From the NCBI GenBank assembly GCA_963667505.2, contig OY763490.2:3410001-3474000 (forward strand): 64,000 bases of DNA, in the 5' to 3' direction. The notes beneath the pieces are model-generated. The model did no database searches, was not told where the DNA came from, and saw only the letters and a program-made list of their open reading frames with translations. The position numbers were made by a program, and so were the translations under genes. Positions 8,369 through 17,751 of this stretch are shown here, piece by piece. Source of the DNA: Aldehydirespirator sp963667505 (GTDB lineage Bacteria; Actinomycetota; Acidimicrobiia; Acidimicrobiales; Aldehydirespiratoraceae). Within the stretch, counting starts at the first letter, position 1. Each line of letters starts with the position of its first letter.

Positions 8369-9199
8369 ATGAGCAACCGCTCCGTCCAGGAATCCGGGAC
8401 GGTCGCCGCAGCCCGAGCGGAGGATGCGGTCAAGATCTACGGCTCGGGCGAGATTGCAGTCCGAGCCCTCGACAATGTGAGCATCACGTTCGAGAAGCGC
8501 CAATTCACCGTGATCATGGGCCCGTCGGGGTCGGGCAAGTCCACGCTCATGCAGTGCATGGCCGCCCTCGACGACCTCACCGAGGGCCGGGCCTTCATCG
8601 GCGACACCGACCTGAGCACCCTGACCGACCAGGAGTCGACCAGGCTGCGCCGTGAGCGGGTGGGCTTCATCTTCCAGGCGTTCAACTTGGTGCCGACGTT
8701 GACGGCGATCGAGAACATCACCCTGCCCATCGAACTGGCCCGGCGCCGGCCCGACCGGCAGTGGGTGGACAGCGTGATCTCGACGTTGGGCTTGGGCGAC
8801 CGTCTGGCCCACCGGCCCAATGAGCTCTCCGGTGGCCAGCAGCAGCGGGTGGCGGTGGCGAGGGCGCTGGCCAGCAAGCCGGAGGTCATCTTCGCCGATG
8901 AGCCCACCGGCAACCTCGACTCCCGCTCCGGCTCCGGTCTTCTGCGGTTCATGCGCGGGGCCGTGGACGATCTGGGCCAGACCATCGTCATGGTGACCCA
9001 CGACGCCAAGGCGGCATCCTTCGCCGACCGGGCCGTGTTCCTGTCCGACGGCAGGCTTCAGGGAACGCTGATCCATCCCACGGCCGAGGGGGTGCTCGAC
9101 CACATGAAGATCCTGCAGGTGGGCCAGTTCATCCGCGAAATCCCCGACGGCGCAACGATGGACGAGGTCCTCGAATACATGGAAGGCCTGGAAGACTGA
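8369..9199 (+). CDS. ABC transporter ATP-binding protein (MacB/LolD type)
   Basis: 276-residue ATPase with Walker A GPSGSGKSTLMQCMAALD, signature LSGGQQQRVAVARALASKP, Walker B VIFADEPTGNLDSRSG and the H-loop MVTHDAKAASFADRAV. The sequence IFQAFNLVPTLTAIENI is characteristic of the MacB/LolD/FtsE branch. A C-terminal tail of about 45 residues after the ATPase core (ending EYMEGLED) is longer than in LolD. The FtsX-type permease starts 52 bp downstream, so the two form one mechanotransmission or export system. Upstream (8307-8335) GAACATGA occurs twice 16 nt apart, a possible operator. Confidence 0.9.
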   Translation: MSNRSVQESGTVAAARAEDAVKIYGSGEIAVRALDNVSITFEKRQFTVIMGPSGSGKSTLMQCMAALDDLTEGRAFIGDTDLSTLTDQESTRLRRERVGFIFQAFNLVPTLTAIENITLPIELARRRPDRQWVDSVISTLGLGDRLAHRPNELSGGQQQRVAVARALASKPEVIFADEPTGNLDSRSGSGLLRFMRGAVDDLGQTIVMVTHDAKAASFADRAVFLSDGRLQGTLIHPTAEGVLDHMKILQVGQFIREIPDGATMDEVLEYMEGLED

Positions 9200-9251
9200 T
9201 GCCGGCCCCCGGCAGCGGCTGCTCCGAAGGGCCCTGACCTGTAGCGCGCCG

Positions 9252-11831
9252 ATGACGCTGCTGCGCTACAGCCTCCGCAACATCGCGGGCACACGAGTCC
9301 GGTTCGCGCTCACCGCGCTCGCGGTGGCGGCCGGGGTCAGCCTCACCGTCGGCGTCCTGATCAACACCGACGGGCTCCGCCGATCCTTCAGCGACCTGGC
9401 CGGGAGGCTCTACGACCACATCGACCTCTCGGTGCGCTCGCAGTCGACCCTGGGCGATGCCGAGCAGTGGGAGGACCTGCCCCTGCTCGACCCGTCGTTG
9501 AAGGACCGCCTGGAAGCGATCGAGGGCGTGGAGAGGGCCGCCGGCGCAGTGTCGGAGTTCAGCGTCGTGGCCATCGACGGCGACGGCAACGCCCTCGACT
9601 CCGGAACCAGCATGCAAGGCGGAATGGGCTGGCCCGAGGATGAGTCGCTGGGCAGGATCTTCCTCCTCGACGACGGCGTCAGCCGCCGGCCCTCGGGGCC
9701 CGACGAGTTCGCCATGGACCATCACACCGCGGCCGACTTCGGCTTCCGGATCGGCGAGCGCTACAAGGTCTCCACCCCCAGCGGCACCCGCGCCTTCGAA
9801 CTGGTCGGCCACTTCTACTTCATGGAGCCCGACCTGCGGATCGCGTTCCAGCTGGTCGCCTGGGACATGGCCACTGCCCGGCAGCTCCTGCACGGCGGCG
9901 GCGGATACGACCTCATCGACGTGCGGCTGTCGCCGGGCGCCTCCCTCGACGAGGCGACCAGGGCCATCGAGCGCGAGTTGGGCCCGTCCTATTCGGTCCT
10001 CTCAAAGCGGACGCAAGCCGAGGCGCGCGACCAGGAGTTCAGAGAGATTCTGGACCTCTTCCGCAACCTGCTGCTGGCTTTCGCCGTGATCGTGGTGGTC
10101 ATCTCGGTGTTGATCACCTACAACACCTTCACTCTGATCACGGGCCAGCGCATCAAGGAATTCGGGCTGCTGAGGGTGCTGGGCGCCGACCGGCGCCAGG
10201 TGGCCGTGACGGTGGCGTTCGAGGCTCTGGCAATGGGTGTTCTGGCCACTGTCGCGGGGTTCGGCCTCGGCATCCTGGTGTCCAGGGCCATAACGGGCGG
10301 ACTGGAAGCCGCCGGCGCGGATCTGCTCAGGCCGGAGTTCACGATCGGCGCCGGCCCGATTCTCGCCGCGTTGGCGCTCGGTGTCGGCGTGACCGTGGTC
10401 ACCGCTATCCGGCCGGCGCTGCGGGCCCGCCAGGTGACGCCCATGGCGGCGCTGGCCGAAGACGCTGGCATCGATCCTCGCAGCCGGCGCAGGTCGATCG
10501 TCGTCGGATCGGCGGTGGGCGGAACCGGGATGGTGCTCCTGGCCGCGGGCCTGCTGTCGGAACCATCCAGGGCGGCTCTCCTCCTGCTGATCGGCCTGGG
10601 CGCGGTCGGGCTGCTGCTGGGCGTCACCATCAGCAGCCCGGCCATCGCCGGGCCGATGTCGGGGCTACTGGGGTGGCCGGCAGCCCGGGCGTTCCGCTTG
10701 AACGGGCGCCTGGCCCGGTTGAACGCGGCCCGCAACCCACGCCGTACTGCCGCCACCGCCTCGGCGCTGCTGCTCGGCCTGGCCATGGTGTCGCTGGTCA
10801 CCGTGGTGGGCGCGTCCTTCAAGCAGACCCTGCACGACCGACTGGACGACTCGGTCCGAGCGGACTGGATGCTGTGCGCCGGCGCCTGCGACAACCCGGA
10901 GCTCTCATTCAGTTCGGAGGCCGCGGCCGAGATCGCCCGAACGCCGGAACTCGAGTCGCTGGAGACCTTCCGCTTCCGGGCCGACGGCGTGCGCACCACC
11001 GACGGCCGGCAGCATCTGCTCTCCGCCGCCAGCCTCGACTCGTTCTCGAGCCATGTGGAGCCGGGCATCGTGTCCGGCAGCCTGGAAGGGGCCGGCTCAG
11101 GCGACGTGATGGTGCATGCCGACGCCGCGGAGGCACTCGGCCTGGGCGTGGGCGACGAGGTGCCGCTGGAGATCTCCGGCCAGCGAGAGGTCACCCTCGA
11201 CGTGGTCGCTGTCCACACCGAGGACTCGGTGGTGGGGCCGTGGGTCATCGACCTCCAGGACTGGGACCGGTACGTCGTTGGAAGCCGGGACAGCCTCGTC
11301 ACCGCGGTCACCGCCGCCGGCGTCGCCGGCGACGACGCTCGGGCGGCGCTGGAGGCGGGACTCGCCGACTACCCGCAGGTCGAGGTGCGCGATCGGGCCG
11401 AATACCGCGACAGCCGGGCCACGCAAGTGGACAACCTGCTGGTGGTGATCAACGTGTTTCTGGTCATCGCGCTGGTGATCGCGGTGATGGGCTTCTCCAA
11501 TACCATGGCCCTGTCGGTGCTCGAGCGGACCCGCGAGATCGGGCTGCTGAAAGCCGTCGGCATGGGCGAGTGGCAGATCCGAGCCGCGATCGTGTTGGAG
11601 GGGATCATCGTGGCCGTCTTCGGCGGGCTGATCGGCGTCGCCGCCGGGGTGGTGACCGGCTCGATCACGGCCCTCTCGCTCCCCGGTGACATCATCTCCG
11701 CCACCGCGGTGCCGGGGCCCGCCTTGGTTGTCTACCTGGTGGTGTCGGCTGTGGCCGGGCTGCTGGCTGCGCTCATCCCCGCCCGCCGGGCCAGCCGCAT
11801 CGACCTGATCGAGGCCCTCTCCTACCACTGA
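9252..11831 (+). CDS. ABC transporter permease, FtsX/MacB family
   Basis: 859-residue membrane protein. N-terminal helix after MTLLRYSLRNIAGTRVRFAL, a large extracytoplasmic domain (about residues 45-270), then a helix block with LLLAFAVIVVVISVLITYNTF and KEFGLLRVLGADRRQVAVTV. Further helices lead to a second, cysteine-containing extracytoplasmic domain (CAGACDNPE) and a final FtsX block with VLERTREIGLLKAVGMGEWQ and IPARRASRIDLIEALSYH. This duplicated arrangement with about ten helices is typical of actinobacterial lipoprotein or peptide exporters. The ATPase partner is the preceding gene. The cargo is unknown. Confidence 0.9.
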   Translation: MTLLRYSLRNIAGTRVRFALTALAVAAGVSLTVGVLINTDGLRRSFSDLAGRLYDHIDLSVRSQSTLGDAEQWEDLPLLDPSLKDRLEAIEGVERAAGAVSEFSVVAIDGDGNALDSGTSMQGGMGWPEDESLGRIFLLDDGVSRRPSGPDEFAMDHHTAADFGFRIGERYKVSTPSGTRAFELVGHFYFMEPDLRIAFQLVAWDMATARQLLHGGGGYDLIDVRLSPGASLDEATRAIERELGPSYSVLSKRTQAEARDQEFREILDLFRNLLLAFAVIVVVISVLITYNTFTLITGQRIKEFGLLRVLGADRRQVAVTVAFEALAMGVLATVAGFGLGILVSRAITGGLEAAGADLLRPEFTIGAGPILAALALGVGVTVVTAIRPALRARQVTPMAALAEDAGIDPRSRRRSIVVGSAVGGTGMVLLAAGLLSEPSRAALLLLIGLGAVGLLLGVTISSPAIAGPMSGLLGWPAARAFRLNGRLARLNAARNPRRTAATASALLLGLAMVSLVTVVGASFKQTLHDRLDDSVRADWMLCAGACDNPELSFSSEAAAEIARTPELESLETFRFRADGVRTTDGRQHLLSAASLDSFSSHVEPGIVSGSLEGAGSGDVMVHADAAEALGLGVGDEVPLEISGQREVTLDVVAVHTEDSVVGPWVIDLQDWDRYVVGSRDSLVTAVTAAGVAGDDARAALEAGLADYPQVEVRDRAEYRDSRATQVDNLLVVINVFLVIALVIAVMGFSNTMALSVLERTREIGLLKAVGMGEWQIRAAIVLEGIIVAVFGGLIGVAAGVVTGSITALSLPGDIISATAVPGPALVVYLVVSAVAGLLAALIPARRASRIDLIEALSYH

Positions 11832-11846
11832 CGCGGCCGCGGCGGA

Positions 11847-13598
11847 TCAACGCGGTCGCGGCTCTCGCGGCTCGGGCTGCTGGGGTTGCTCTCGCGGCTC
11901 GGGCTGCTGCCTGAACCGATCGGCTAGCAGGCGGCGCAGGACCTGAAGGTCGATCTTGCCCGACTCGAGCCAGGGGAGATCGTCCCGGTCGGTGAACACG
12001 GCCACATGGCGGGGGACCTTGTAGGCGGACAGCTCTCCCCGCAGCCAGGCTCGCAGACCCTCGGGACTCACGTCCGCCCCCGGCGTGGGCACGACGGCGA
12101 CGGCCACGGCCTCGCCCCGGCCGTCGGCGACGGGCACGCCCGTCACGAAGGCGTGCGTCACGTCGGGGTGCCGCTCGACAGCCAGCTCGACCTCCCGCGG
12201 GGCCACATTGGCGCCGGCCGCCTTGATCACCGCGCTCATCCGTCCCTCGAAGTACAGGTGCCCGTCGGCGTCGAGGCGTCCCCGGTCGCCGGTGCGGTAC
12301 CAGCCGCCGGGCTCGAACACCTCGCCCCGGTCCATCCCGAGCAGGCCCAGCATCAGCGAGTAGCCCCGGATCCAGATCTCGCCCGCTTGGCCGGCGGGCA
12401 GCTCGGCGCCGGTGTCGGTGTCGGGATCGACGATGCGGTGCTCGACGCCGGGCACGCTGCGCCCGAACGAGCCCTCCTTGCCCTCGGGCAACTCCATGTG
12501 GAGCGGCTCGATCGAGTGCGGGCCGAGCGACTCGGTCATGCCCAGCGACGTGGCCTTCCTGGCAGGGTCGCTCACCCTCAGGGGCGGTGGCAGCAGGTCG
12601 TCGAAGCTGCCGCCCCTCAGCGACGACAGGTCTCGCTCGGCGAAGCTGGGATGCTCGACGAGCGCCTTGGCGATGTGGGGCCAGCCGATCACGTGGGTCA
12701 CCCGGTGCCGCTCGATCCGCTCCAGGGTGGCGCCCGGCGCGAAACGCTCCTCGAACAGCACGGCCGCGCCGGCGTGCATGGCGCTGACCAGCGTGTAGGA
12801 CAGGCCTCCGACCCAGAACAGCGGCATCGGCGTGTAGAGCACGTCGGTGGCCTGCAGGTTGCGGAACTGCAGGAGGTTGTGCGGGTGGACGATCACCGCG
12901 GCGTGGGAGTGGACCACCCCCTTGGGCGCCGAGGTGCTGCCCGACGTGTAGATCACCACCATCGGATCCTGAGGGTCCACCGCCCCGGCCGCATCGGCGA
13001 AGCGATCCTCGGACATGTCGTCGGCTCGGTCCAGCAGATCGCCGATCGGCCCGGCCCATCCGGCGGCCGGACCCGTTGCCCAGAGCTTGGCCCCATGCGT
13101 CCGGTCGGGCACGGCTGCGCCGTTCCATGTCCACACTGCCCGGAGGTCCGGGTGACTGTCGGCGTCGATGGCCCCGTGGCGCTGTCCGGCGAGGCCGGGC
13201 ACGGCCTGCTCCAGCCGTTCGCAGTAGTCGTGGGCCAGGTACCGGTCGACGGTCAGCAGCACCTCGGCCCGGCAGTGGGACAGCGCCCAGCTCAGCTCGC
13301 GAGCCTGATGGAAGGTGTTGAGCAGCACGACCAGCGCCCCGACTCTGGCCGCAGCCATCCACCCGACCACCCACTCCGGTCCGTTGGGGGCCAGCAGTCC
13401 CACCCGGCTGCCCGGCCCGACGCCGTCGGCCAGCAGGGCTCTGCCCAGACGGCGGGATTCGGCCTCCAGGCCCCGGTAGCTGAGGCGCCGCTCGCCCGTC
13501 AAGACCAGGTCGCGGTCGCCCCACTGCTCGGCCACATGCCGCACGAACCGGTCGGCCGCGGGCGGATAGCCCGGCGCCCGGAACCGCCGCTCGTTCAC
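11847..13598 (-). CDS. AMP-forming acyl-CoA synthetase
   Basis: 583-residue ANL ligase: phosphate loop VIYTSGSTSAPKGVVHSHA, GMTESLGP, YRTGDRGRLDADGHLYFEGR and VIKAAGANVAPREVE, with the C-terminal lysine in LESGKIDLQVL. The start is GTG 13596-13598 (VNERRFRAPGYPPAADRF). The C-terminus ends in a low-complexity proline/glutamine/arginine tail built from repeats of EPREQPQQPEPREP, encoded by short repeats at 11850-11910. It follows the TauD-like gene by 4 nt, so the two are co-transcribed. Substrate unknown. Confidence 0.88.
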   Translation of the reverse strand: MNERRFRAPGYPPAADRFVRHVAEQWGDRDLVLTGERRLSYRGLEAESRRLGRALLADGVGPGSRVGLLAPNGPEWVVGWMAAARVGALVVLLNTFHQARELSWALSHCRAEVLLTVDRYLAHDYCERLEQAVPGLAGQRHGAIDADSHPDLRAVWTWNGAAVPDRTHGAKLWATGPAAGWAGPIGDLLDRADDMSEDRFADAAGAVDPQDPMVVIYTSGSTSAPKGVVHSHAAVIVHPHNLLQFRNLQATDVLYTPMPLFWVGGLSYTLVSAMHAGAAVLFEERFAPGATLERIERHRVTHVIGWPHIAKALVEHPSFAERDLSSLRGGSFDDLLPPPLRVSDPARKATSLGMTESLGPHSIEPLHMELPEGKEGSFGRSVPGVEHRIVDPDTDTGAELPAGQAGEIWIRGYSLMLGLLGMDRGEVFEPGGWYRTGDRGRLDADGHLYFEGRMSAVIKAAGANVAPREVELAVERHPDVTHAFVTGVPVADGRGEAVAVAVVPTPGADVSPEGLRAWLRGELSAYKVPRHVAVFTDRDDLPWLESGKIDLQVLRRLLADRFRQQPEPREQPQQPEPREPRPR

Positions 13599-13602
13599 CT
13601 GC

Positions 13603-14613
13603 TCACAGCGGGGGAACGGGTTGGCTGAGCCCGAAGTAGTCCTCTCGCATGAACTGGTAGTCGTCTGAGACGACGCGGGGGCTGAGGCCCGAGCGGCTCA
13701 TCCAGTAGCGGAGCATGTGGCGCCTCTCGTCCGGTCTCGCCGGGTCGTCCTGGTAGGCGGTGCGGGAGTGCAGCGTCACGTAGTTGTTCACCAACTGGAT
13801 GTCGCCCGGCTCGAGGTCCATGTGCAGGGTTATGCCGGGCCGTTCGGGGACGGACTCAAGGTACTCGAAGCAGGCGAGCTCGTCCTCGGTGAGGGGCTCG
13901 ACGCCGTCGAAGCGCTGAGCTGATCGCTGGAAGCCCGTCTTCAGCGTGGCCGACAGCCATCCGCCGACGTAGCAGTACAGCGAATGCGGATACCAGCCCG
14001 GGTTGCCGGGCGGCTCCTCCAGCTTCCAGTCGCAGGCGAAGCGCTTGAAGAGGATGGGCAGCCACTCGGGGTGCTCTGCGAGCAGCGTGTTGTACACCGT
14101 CATGGAGCTGGCGATGATGCTCACGCCGCCGTTGGCTGCCGGTTGCAGGCACATGAGCCCCACGACCTCGACGCCGTCAGTGTGGATGTGGCCGCCGATG
14201 TTCGTGGAGTAGGCCCGGGCGTTGGGGTCCTGCCCTGGGCCCCGGTCGTAGACGTGGTTGAGGAGAGCCCCGTCCTTGGTGGTGGGAACGAGCCGACCGA
14301 CGCGGGCGCAGATCGCCCAGAAGACGGCCGCGGCCGCAGCACGGCTGAACCGCGAGCCGATCGGGAGGCCCCGCAGCACGACGAAGCCCCTGCCGGTGTC
14401 GAGCTCGTCGATGAACTCCTTGATGCGCGGCTCCAGGCCGGGCAGCGGGAAGGCGTCCGGGGCCAGGTCGTGGACGTCGCGGCCCGCGACCGACTCGACG
14501 CCGCGTTCGAGCTCGTCGAGGTCGGCCTGGGTGAACCGGTAGATCCACTCGTCGGAGTCCTCGAGCTCGTCGGCCCGCCACACCGACGGTCCCGTCATCG
14601 GCTCAGTGCGCAT
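13603..14613 (-). CDS. TauD/TfdA-like Fe(II)/2-oxoglutarate dioxygenase
   Basis: 336-residue protein of the clavaminate synthase-like fold. The HxD iron motif is HTD at residues 144-146 within NIGGHIHTDGVEVVGLM. The distal histidine is probably H282 in NNYVTLHSRTAYQDD, and the 2-oxoglutarate arginine lies in ERRHMLRYW. ATG 14611-14613 follows GGAGGG closely; an ATG five codons later (14598) is possible. The family hydroxylates or cleaves sulfonates, aryloxy acids, carnitine relatives and others. It lies 4 nt upstream of an acyl-CoA ligase, suggesting oxidation before CoA activation. It is divergent from the amidohydrolase gene at 14768. Confidence 0.85.
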   Translation of the reverse strand: MRTEPMTGPSVWRADELEDSDEWIYRFTQADLDELERGVESVAGRDVHDLAPDAFPLPGLEPRIKEFIDELDTGRGFVVLRGLPIGSRFSRAAAAAVFWAICARVGRLVPTTKDGALLNHVYDRGPGQDPNARAYSTNIGGHIHTDGVEVVGLMCLQPAANGGVSIIASSMTVYNTLLAEHPEWLPILFKRFACDWKLEEPPGNPGWYPHSLYCYVGGWLSATLKTGFQRSAQRFDGVEPLTEDELACFEYLESVPERPGITLHMDLEPGDIQLVNNYVTLHSRTAYQDDPARPDERRHMLRYWMSRSGLSPRVVSDDYQFMREDYFGLSQPVPPL

Positions 14614-14767
14614 GTCCCTCCAACGTTCCCCTTCGCCGCGACATACTCGCACATCGACTGCGGCTCTGAGCAGTCGAGGCGCCCTGGGCGACCGCAGCGG
14701 CCGTGGCCTGCGATCGTCGGCGACCGGTAGGGTGGGAGTGCTCCAGAGCGGCATGGGGGTGATGGCG

Positions 14768-15946
14768 ATGGCCCGGGACCTCGGCTTCGAAGTGTTCGAC
14801 TCCGACAATCACATGTACGAGACGGAGGACGCCTTCACCCGGTACCTCCCCGCCGAGCACAAGGGCGCCATCCGCTACGTGCAGGTCGACGGCCGCACCA
14901 AGATCGCCATCAAGGGCCAGATATCCGAGTACATCCCCAACCCCACCTTCGAGGTGGTGGCCCCTCCCGGCGCGCAGGAGGAGTACTACCGCCACGGCAA
15001 CCCCGACGGAAAGAGCCTGCGGGAGATCTTCGGCAAGCCGATCCGCTGCCCCGACTGGGCCCGCAACGCGGAGGCCCGCCTGCCCCACCTCGACGAGCTC
15101 GGGATCCAGGGATCGCTGATGTTCCCGACGTTGGCCAGCCTGCTCGAGGAGCGGATGCGCGACGATCCCGACCTGACCCACGCCGTGGTCCACGCCCTCA
15201 ACCAGTGGATCCACGACGAGTGGACCTTCAACTACCACGACCGGATCTTCGCCACCCCGATCATCACCCTGCCCATCGTCGAGAAGGCCATCGAGGAGCT
15301 GGAGTGGTGCCTGGAGCGGGGCGCCCGCTGTGTGCTGATCCGTCCCGCGCCGGCGTGGGGCCTGCGAGGGCCGAGGTCGCCGGGCCTGCCCGAGTTCGAC
15401 CCGTTCTGGGCCCGGGTGCAGGAGGCCGGCGTGCTGGTGGGCATGCACGCGTCGGACTCGGGCTACGCCGACCTGGTGTCGGTGTGGGAGGGCCGCACCG
15501 AGTTCCTGCCGTTCAAGCCCAACCCGCTGCGCCTGCTGGTGATGCAGAACCGGGCCGTCAGCGACATGATGACCGCGATGGTCTGCCACGGGGCCTTCAG
15601 CCGGTTCCCCGACCTGCGCATCGCCACCATCGAGAACGGCGGCACCTGGGTGGCGCCGCTGGTGGAGAAGTTCGAGGCGATCCACAAGAAGATGCCCCAG
15701 GAGTTCGCCGAGCACCCGGTGGAGGCCTTCAAGCGCAACGTGTACGTCAACCCGTTCTGGGAGGACGCCCTGGAGGGCCTGATCGAGATCATGACCCCCG
15801 ACCGGCTGCTCTTCGGCTCCGACTACCCCCATCCTGAGGGCCTGGGCGATCCCGTGAGCTTCTACGACGACCTGCCGCCGTCGCTGTCGCGGGCCGACAC
15901 GGCCAAGATCATGGGCGGCAACCTCAAGGAGCTGCTGGCGGTCTGA
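14768..15946 (+). CDS. metal-dependent amidohydrolase (TIM barrel, amidohydrolase 2 type)
   Basis: 392-residue protein if started at ATG 14768, which has GGGGG eight nt upstream; ATGs at 14753 and 14762 are alternatives. The N-terminal metal motif is degenerate (FEVFDSDNHMYE). Later blocks are IRPAPAWGLRGP, GVLVGMHASDSG, RIATIENGGTWVAPLVEKFE and LLFGSDYPHPEG, as in the aminocarboxymuconate-semialdehyde decarboxylase-like branch, which contains hydrolases and non-oxidative decarboxylases. A close paralogue lies at 51709-52911. A CoA-transferase gene follows after the 65-bp repeat array. Confidence 0.87.
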   Translation: MARDLGFEVFDSDNHMYETEDAFTRYLPAEHKGAIRYVQVDGRTKIAIKGQISEYIPNPTFEVVAPPGAQEEYYRHGNPDGKSLREIFGKPIRCPDWARNAEARLPHLDELGIQGSLMFPTLASLLEERMRDDPDLTHAVVHALNQWIHDEWTFNYHDRIFATPIITLPIVEKAIEELEWCLERGARCVLIRPAPAWGLRGPRSPGLPEFDPFWARVQEAGVLVGMHASDSGYADLVSVWEGRTEFLPFKPNPLRLLVMQNRAVSDMMTAMVCHGAFSRFPDLRIATIENGGTWVAPLVEKFEAIHKKMPQEFAEHPVEAFKRNVYVNPFWEDALEGLIEIMTPDRLLFGSDYPHPEGLGDPVSFYDDLPPSLSRADTAKIMGGNLKELLAV

Positions 15947-15973
15947 CCGCCCGGCGCGCCAGAGAGACCAGAC

Positions 15974-16168
15974 ATGACGGGGCCTCTGGACGGAGTCAGG
16001 GTCGTCGAGGTGGGGGCGCAGACATCGGGACGGCCGCGATGACGGGGCCTCTGGACGGAGTCAGGGTCGTCGAGGTGGGGGCGCAGACATCGGGACGGCC
16101 GCGATGACGGGGCCTCTGGACGGAGTCAGGGTCGTCGAGGTGGGGGCGCAGACATCGGGACGGCCGCG
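15974..16168 (+). repeat. three tandem 65-bp copies of a CoA-transferase gene start, each a coupled mini-ORF
   Basis: ATGs occur at 15974, 16039, 16104 and 16169, exactly 65 bp apart. The first 40 bp of each unit equal the first 40 bp of the CoA-transferase gene at 16169; the remaining 25 bp are a spacer. Each unit encodes the same 22-residue peptide beginning MTGPLDGVRVVEV and ending SGRPR. Its TGA overlaps the ATG of the next unit (ATGA), and the last overlaps the real gene start. The repeats are identical by eye, so they are recent, selected, or an assembly artefact. Confidence 0.9.
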
Positions 16169-17383
16169 ATGACGGGGCCTCTGGACGGAGTCAGGGTCGT
16201 CGAGGTGGCGAGCTGGATGTTCGTGCCGTCGGGCGGGTCGGTGCTGGTGGACTGGGGCGCCGACGTCATCAAGGTCGAGAACCCGGCCGGGGGCGACCCC
16301 CAGAGAGGGCTGGTCACCTCGGGTCTGATCCCCAGCGGGACCGTGAACTTCATGGTGGAGCAACCCAACCGGGGCAAGCGGTCGGTGGCCCTCAACCTCG
16401 CCCACCCCGACGGCCGAGAGGCCCTGCTCAAGCTGCTCGAGACCGCCGATGTGCTGCTCACCAACTACCTGGCGCCGGTGCGCCGCCGCCTGGGCATCGA
16501 CACAGAGGCGGTCCGGGCCCGCAACCCGTCGATCATCATCGCCCGGGGCACCGGGCAGGGACCGGCGGGGCCCGACGCCGACAAGGGCGGCTTCGACGGG
16601 GCTTCGTACTGGGCCCGGGGCGGGGTAGCCGCAGTGTTCCCGCCCGACGCGGCCGGCTGGCCCCAGCCCCAGCCGTCGCCCGCCTTCGGCGACGTGATGG
16701 GCGGAATGGCCCTCGCCGGTGCCATCGCGGCCGCGCTGCTCAAGCGGGAGCGCACCGGCGAGCCCAGCGTCATCGACGTGTCGCTGCTGGGAACCGCGCT
16801 CTGGCAGATCTCGCCGCTGGTGGTGGCGTCGAAGCTGTTCGGGCTGACTTCGCTGCCTCGGGGCGACCGGCGCTTCTCGCCCAACCCCGGCGTGGGCGTC
16901 TACCGCACCGCTGACGACCGCTACATCAGCCTGATCCTGCTGCAGAGCGACCGCCACTGGGACGACTTCGCCGCCCGCCTGGAGCGACCGATCCTGGTGG
17001 ACGACGAGCGGTTCAACACCTCCGAGGCCCGCTCGAAGCACGGGCCGGAGTGCATCGACATCATCGACGAGGCCTTCGCCGAGCGCACCCTCGACGAGTG
17101 GAAAGAGCGCCTGGCCGACTTCGACGGGGTGTGGACCCCGTTCCAGACTCTGGCCGAGCTCTACGACGACCCCCAGGTGGCCGCCAACGGCTACCTGCCC
17201 GGCACCGAGGACGCCGCCGGCCAGCCGGTGCAGCTAGTGGCTAGCCCGGCCCAGTTCGACGAGACCCCGGTGGAGGTGGACCGGGCGCCCGAGCTGGGCG
17301 AGCACACCGAGCTCGTGCTGGCCGAGCTGGGCATCGACTGGGACGAGATAGCCGCGCTCAAGTCCAGCGGAGCCATCCTCTAG
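16169..17383 (+). CDS. CaiB/BaiF family CoA-transferase
   Basis: 404-residue class III CoA-transferase of normal length. N-terminal MTGPLDGVRVVEVASWMFVP, VDWGADVIKVENPAGGD, QPNRGKRSVALNLAHPDGRE and the ADVLLTNYLAPV strand are family hallmarks. The usual catalytic-aspartate region reads FGDVMGGMALAGAIAAALL. It probably transfers CoA to a substrate of the adjacent amidohydrolase or ligase pathway. Its start region is triplicated upstream. The fourth ATG is chosen because only it opens the full-length protein and it forms the ATGA overlap with the last mini-ORF. Confidence 0.9.
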   Translation: MTGPLDGVRVVEVASWMFVPSGGSVLVDWGADVIKVENPAGGDPQRGLVTSGLIPSGTVNFMVEQPNRGKRSVALNLAHPDGREALLKLLETADVLLTNYLAPVRRRLGIDTEAVRARNPSIIIARGTGQGPAGPDADKGGFDGASYWARGGVAAVFPPDAAGWPQPQPSPAFGDVMGGMALAGAIAAALLKRERTGEPSVIDVSLLGTALWQISPLVVASKLFGLTSLPRGDRRFSPNPGVGVYRTADDRYISLILLQSDRHWDDFAARLERPILVDDERFNTSEARSKHGPECIDIIDEAFAERTLDEWKERLADFDGVWTPFQTLAELYDDPQVAANGYLPGTEDAAGQPVQLVASPAQFDETPVEVDRAPELGEHTELVLAELGIDWDEIAALKSSGAIL

Positions 17384-17416
17384 CAACAGCTTTCAAGATA
17401 TTTCCATAATTTAGAT

Positions 17417-17445
17417 TTGCTTCTGTCAGAGTGGTCCAGTACGGT
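17417..17445 (+). promoter_or_regulatory. leaderless promoter of the small membrane protein gene
   Basis: TTGCTT (17417-17422), a 17-nt spacer and TACGGT (17440-17445), then six nt to ATG 17452, in an AT-rich stretch. No Shine-Dalgarno is present. The same geometry precedes the paralogue at 51600. Confidence 0.5.
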
Positions 17446-17451
17446 ACTGGC

Positions 17452-17739
17452 ATGGACCCCGCGATAGCCGCGACCCTCATCGGTGTGTTGGTGGCAGCCC
17501 TGCTGGGCGTGTTCGCGGGCGCCTTCCATCTGCTGCGCTCCGACATCAAGGAGCTCCGCACCGAGAGTCGCAGCGACCTTCAGGAGCTTCAGGCCGAGAA
17601 CCGCGCCGATCATCGGGAGACCAACGCGCGGATCGACCGGCTGGAGGGGAAGGTCGATCTGCTGATCTTGGCGTTGGCTCGGGCCGGCTTCCTGGTCGAT
17701 CCGCATTCGCCGCAGCTGCCTCCCGATCCGCAGGCATAG
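17452..17739 (+). CDS. small membrane protein, unknown family (paralogue 1)
   Basis: 95-residue protein. MDPAIAATLIGVLVAALLGV is the beginning of one N-terminal transmembrane helix (about residues 4-26). HLLRSDIKELRTESRSDL and a charged heptad-like stretch to about residue 70 look like a coiled coil. The end is KVDLLILALARAGFLVDP plus a proline-rich tail. The same plan occurs at 17752-17955 and 51367-51600, so the window holds a three-member family. It resembles phage XhlA-type or tether proteins only in overall build. The start is ATG 17452; an upstream ATG at 17431 would break the conserved MDP start. Confidence 0.7.
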   Translation: MDPAIAATLIGVLVAALLGVFAGAFHLLRSDIKELRTESRSDLQELQAENRADHRETNARIDRLEGKVDLLILALARAGFLVDPHSPQLPPDPQA

Positions 17740-17751
17740 GAAGGCCGCGCC

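Noticed and set aside
15974..16168. VNTR acting as a protein repeat within the CoA-transferase.
   Set aside because: The 65-bp unit is not a multiple of three and each copy ends in a stop; the repeats lie outside the protein.
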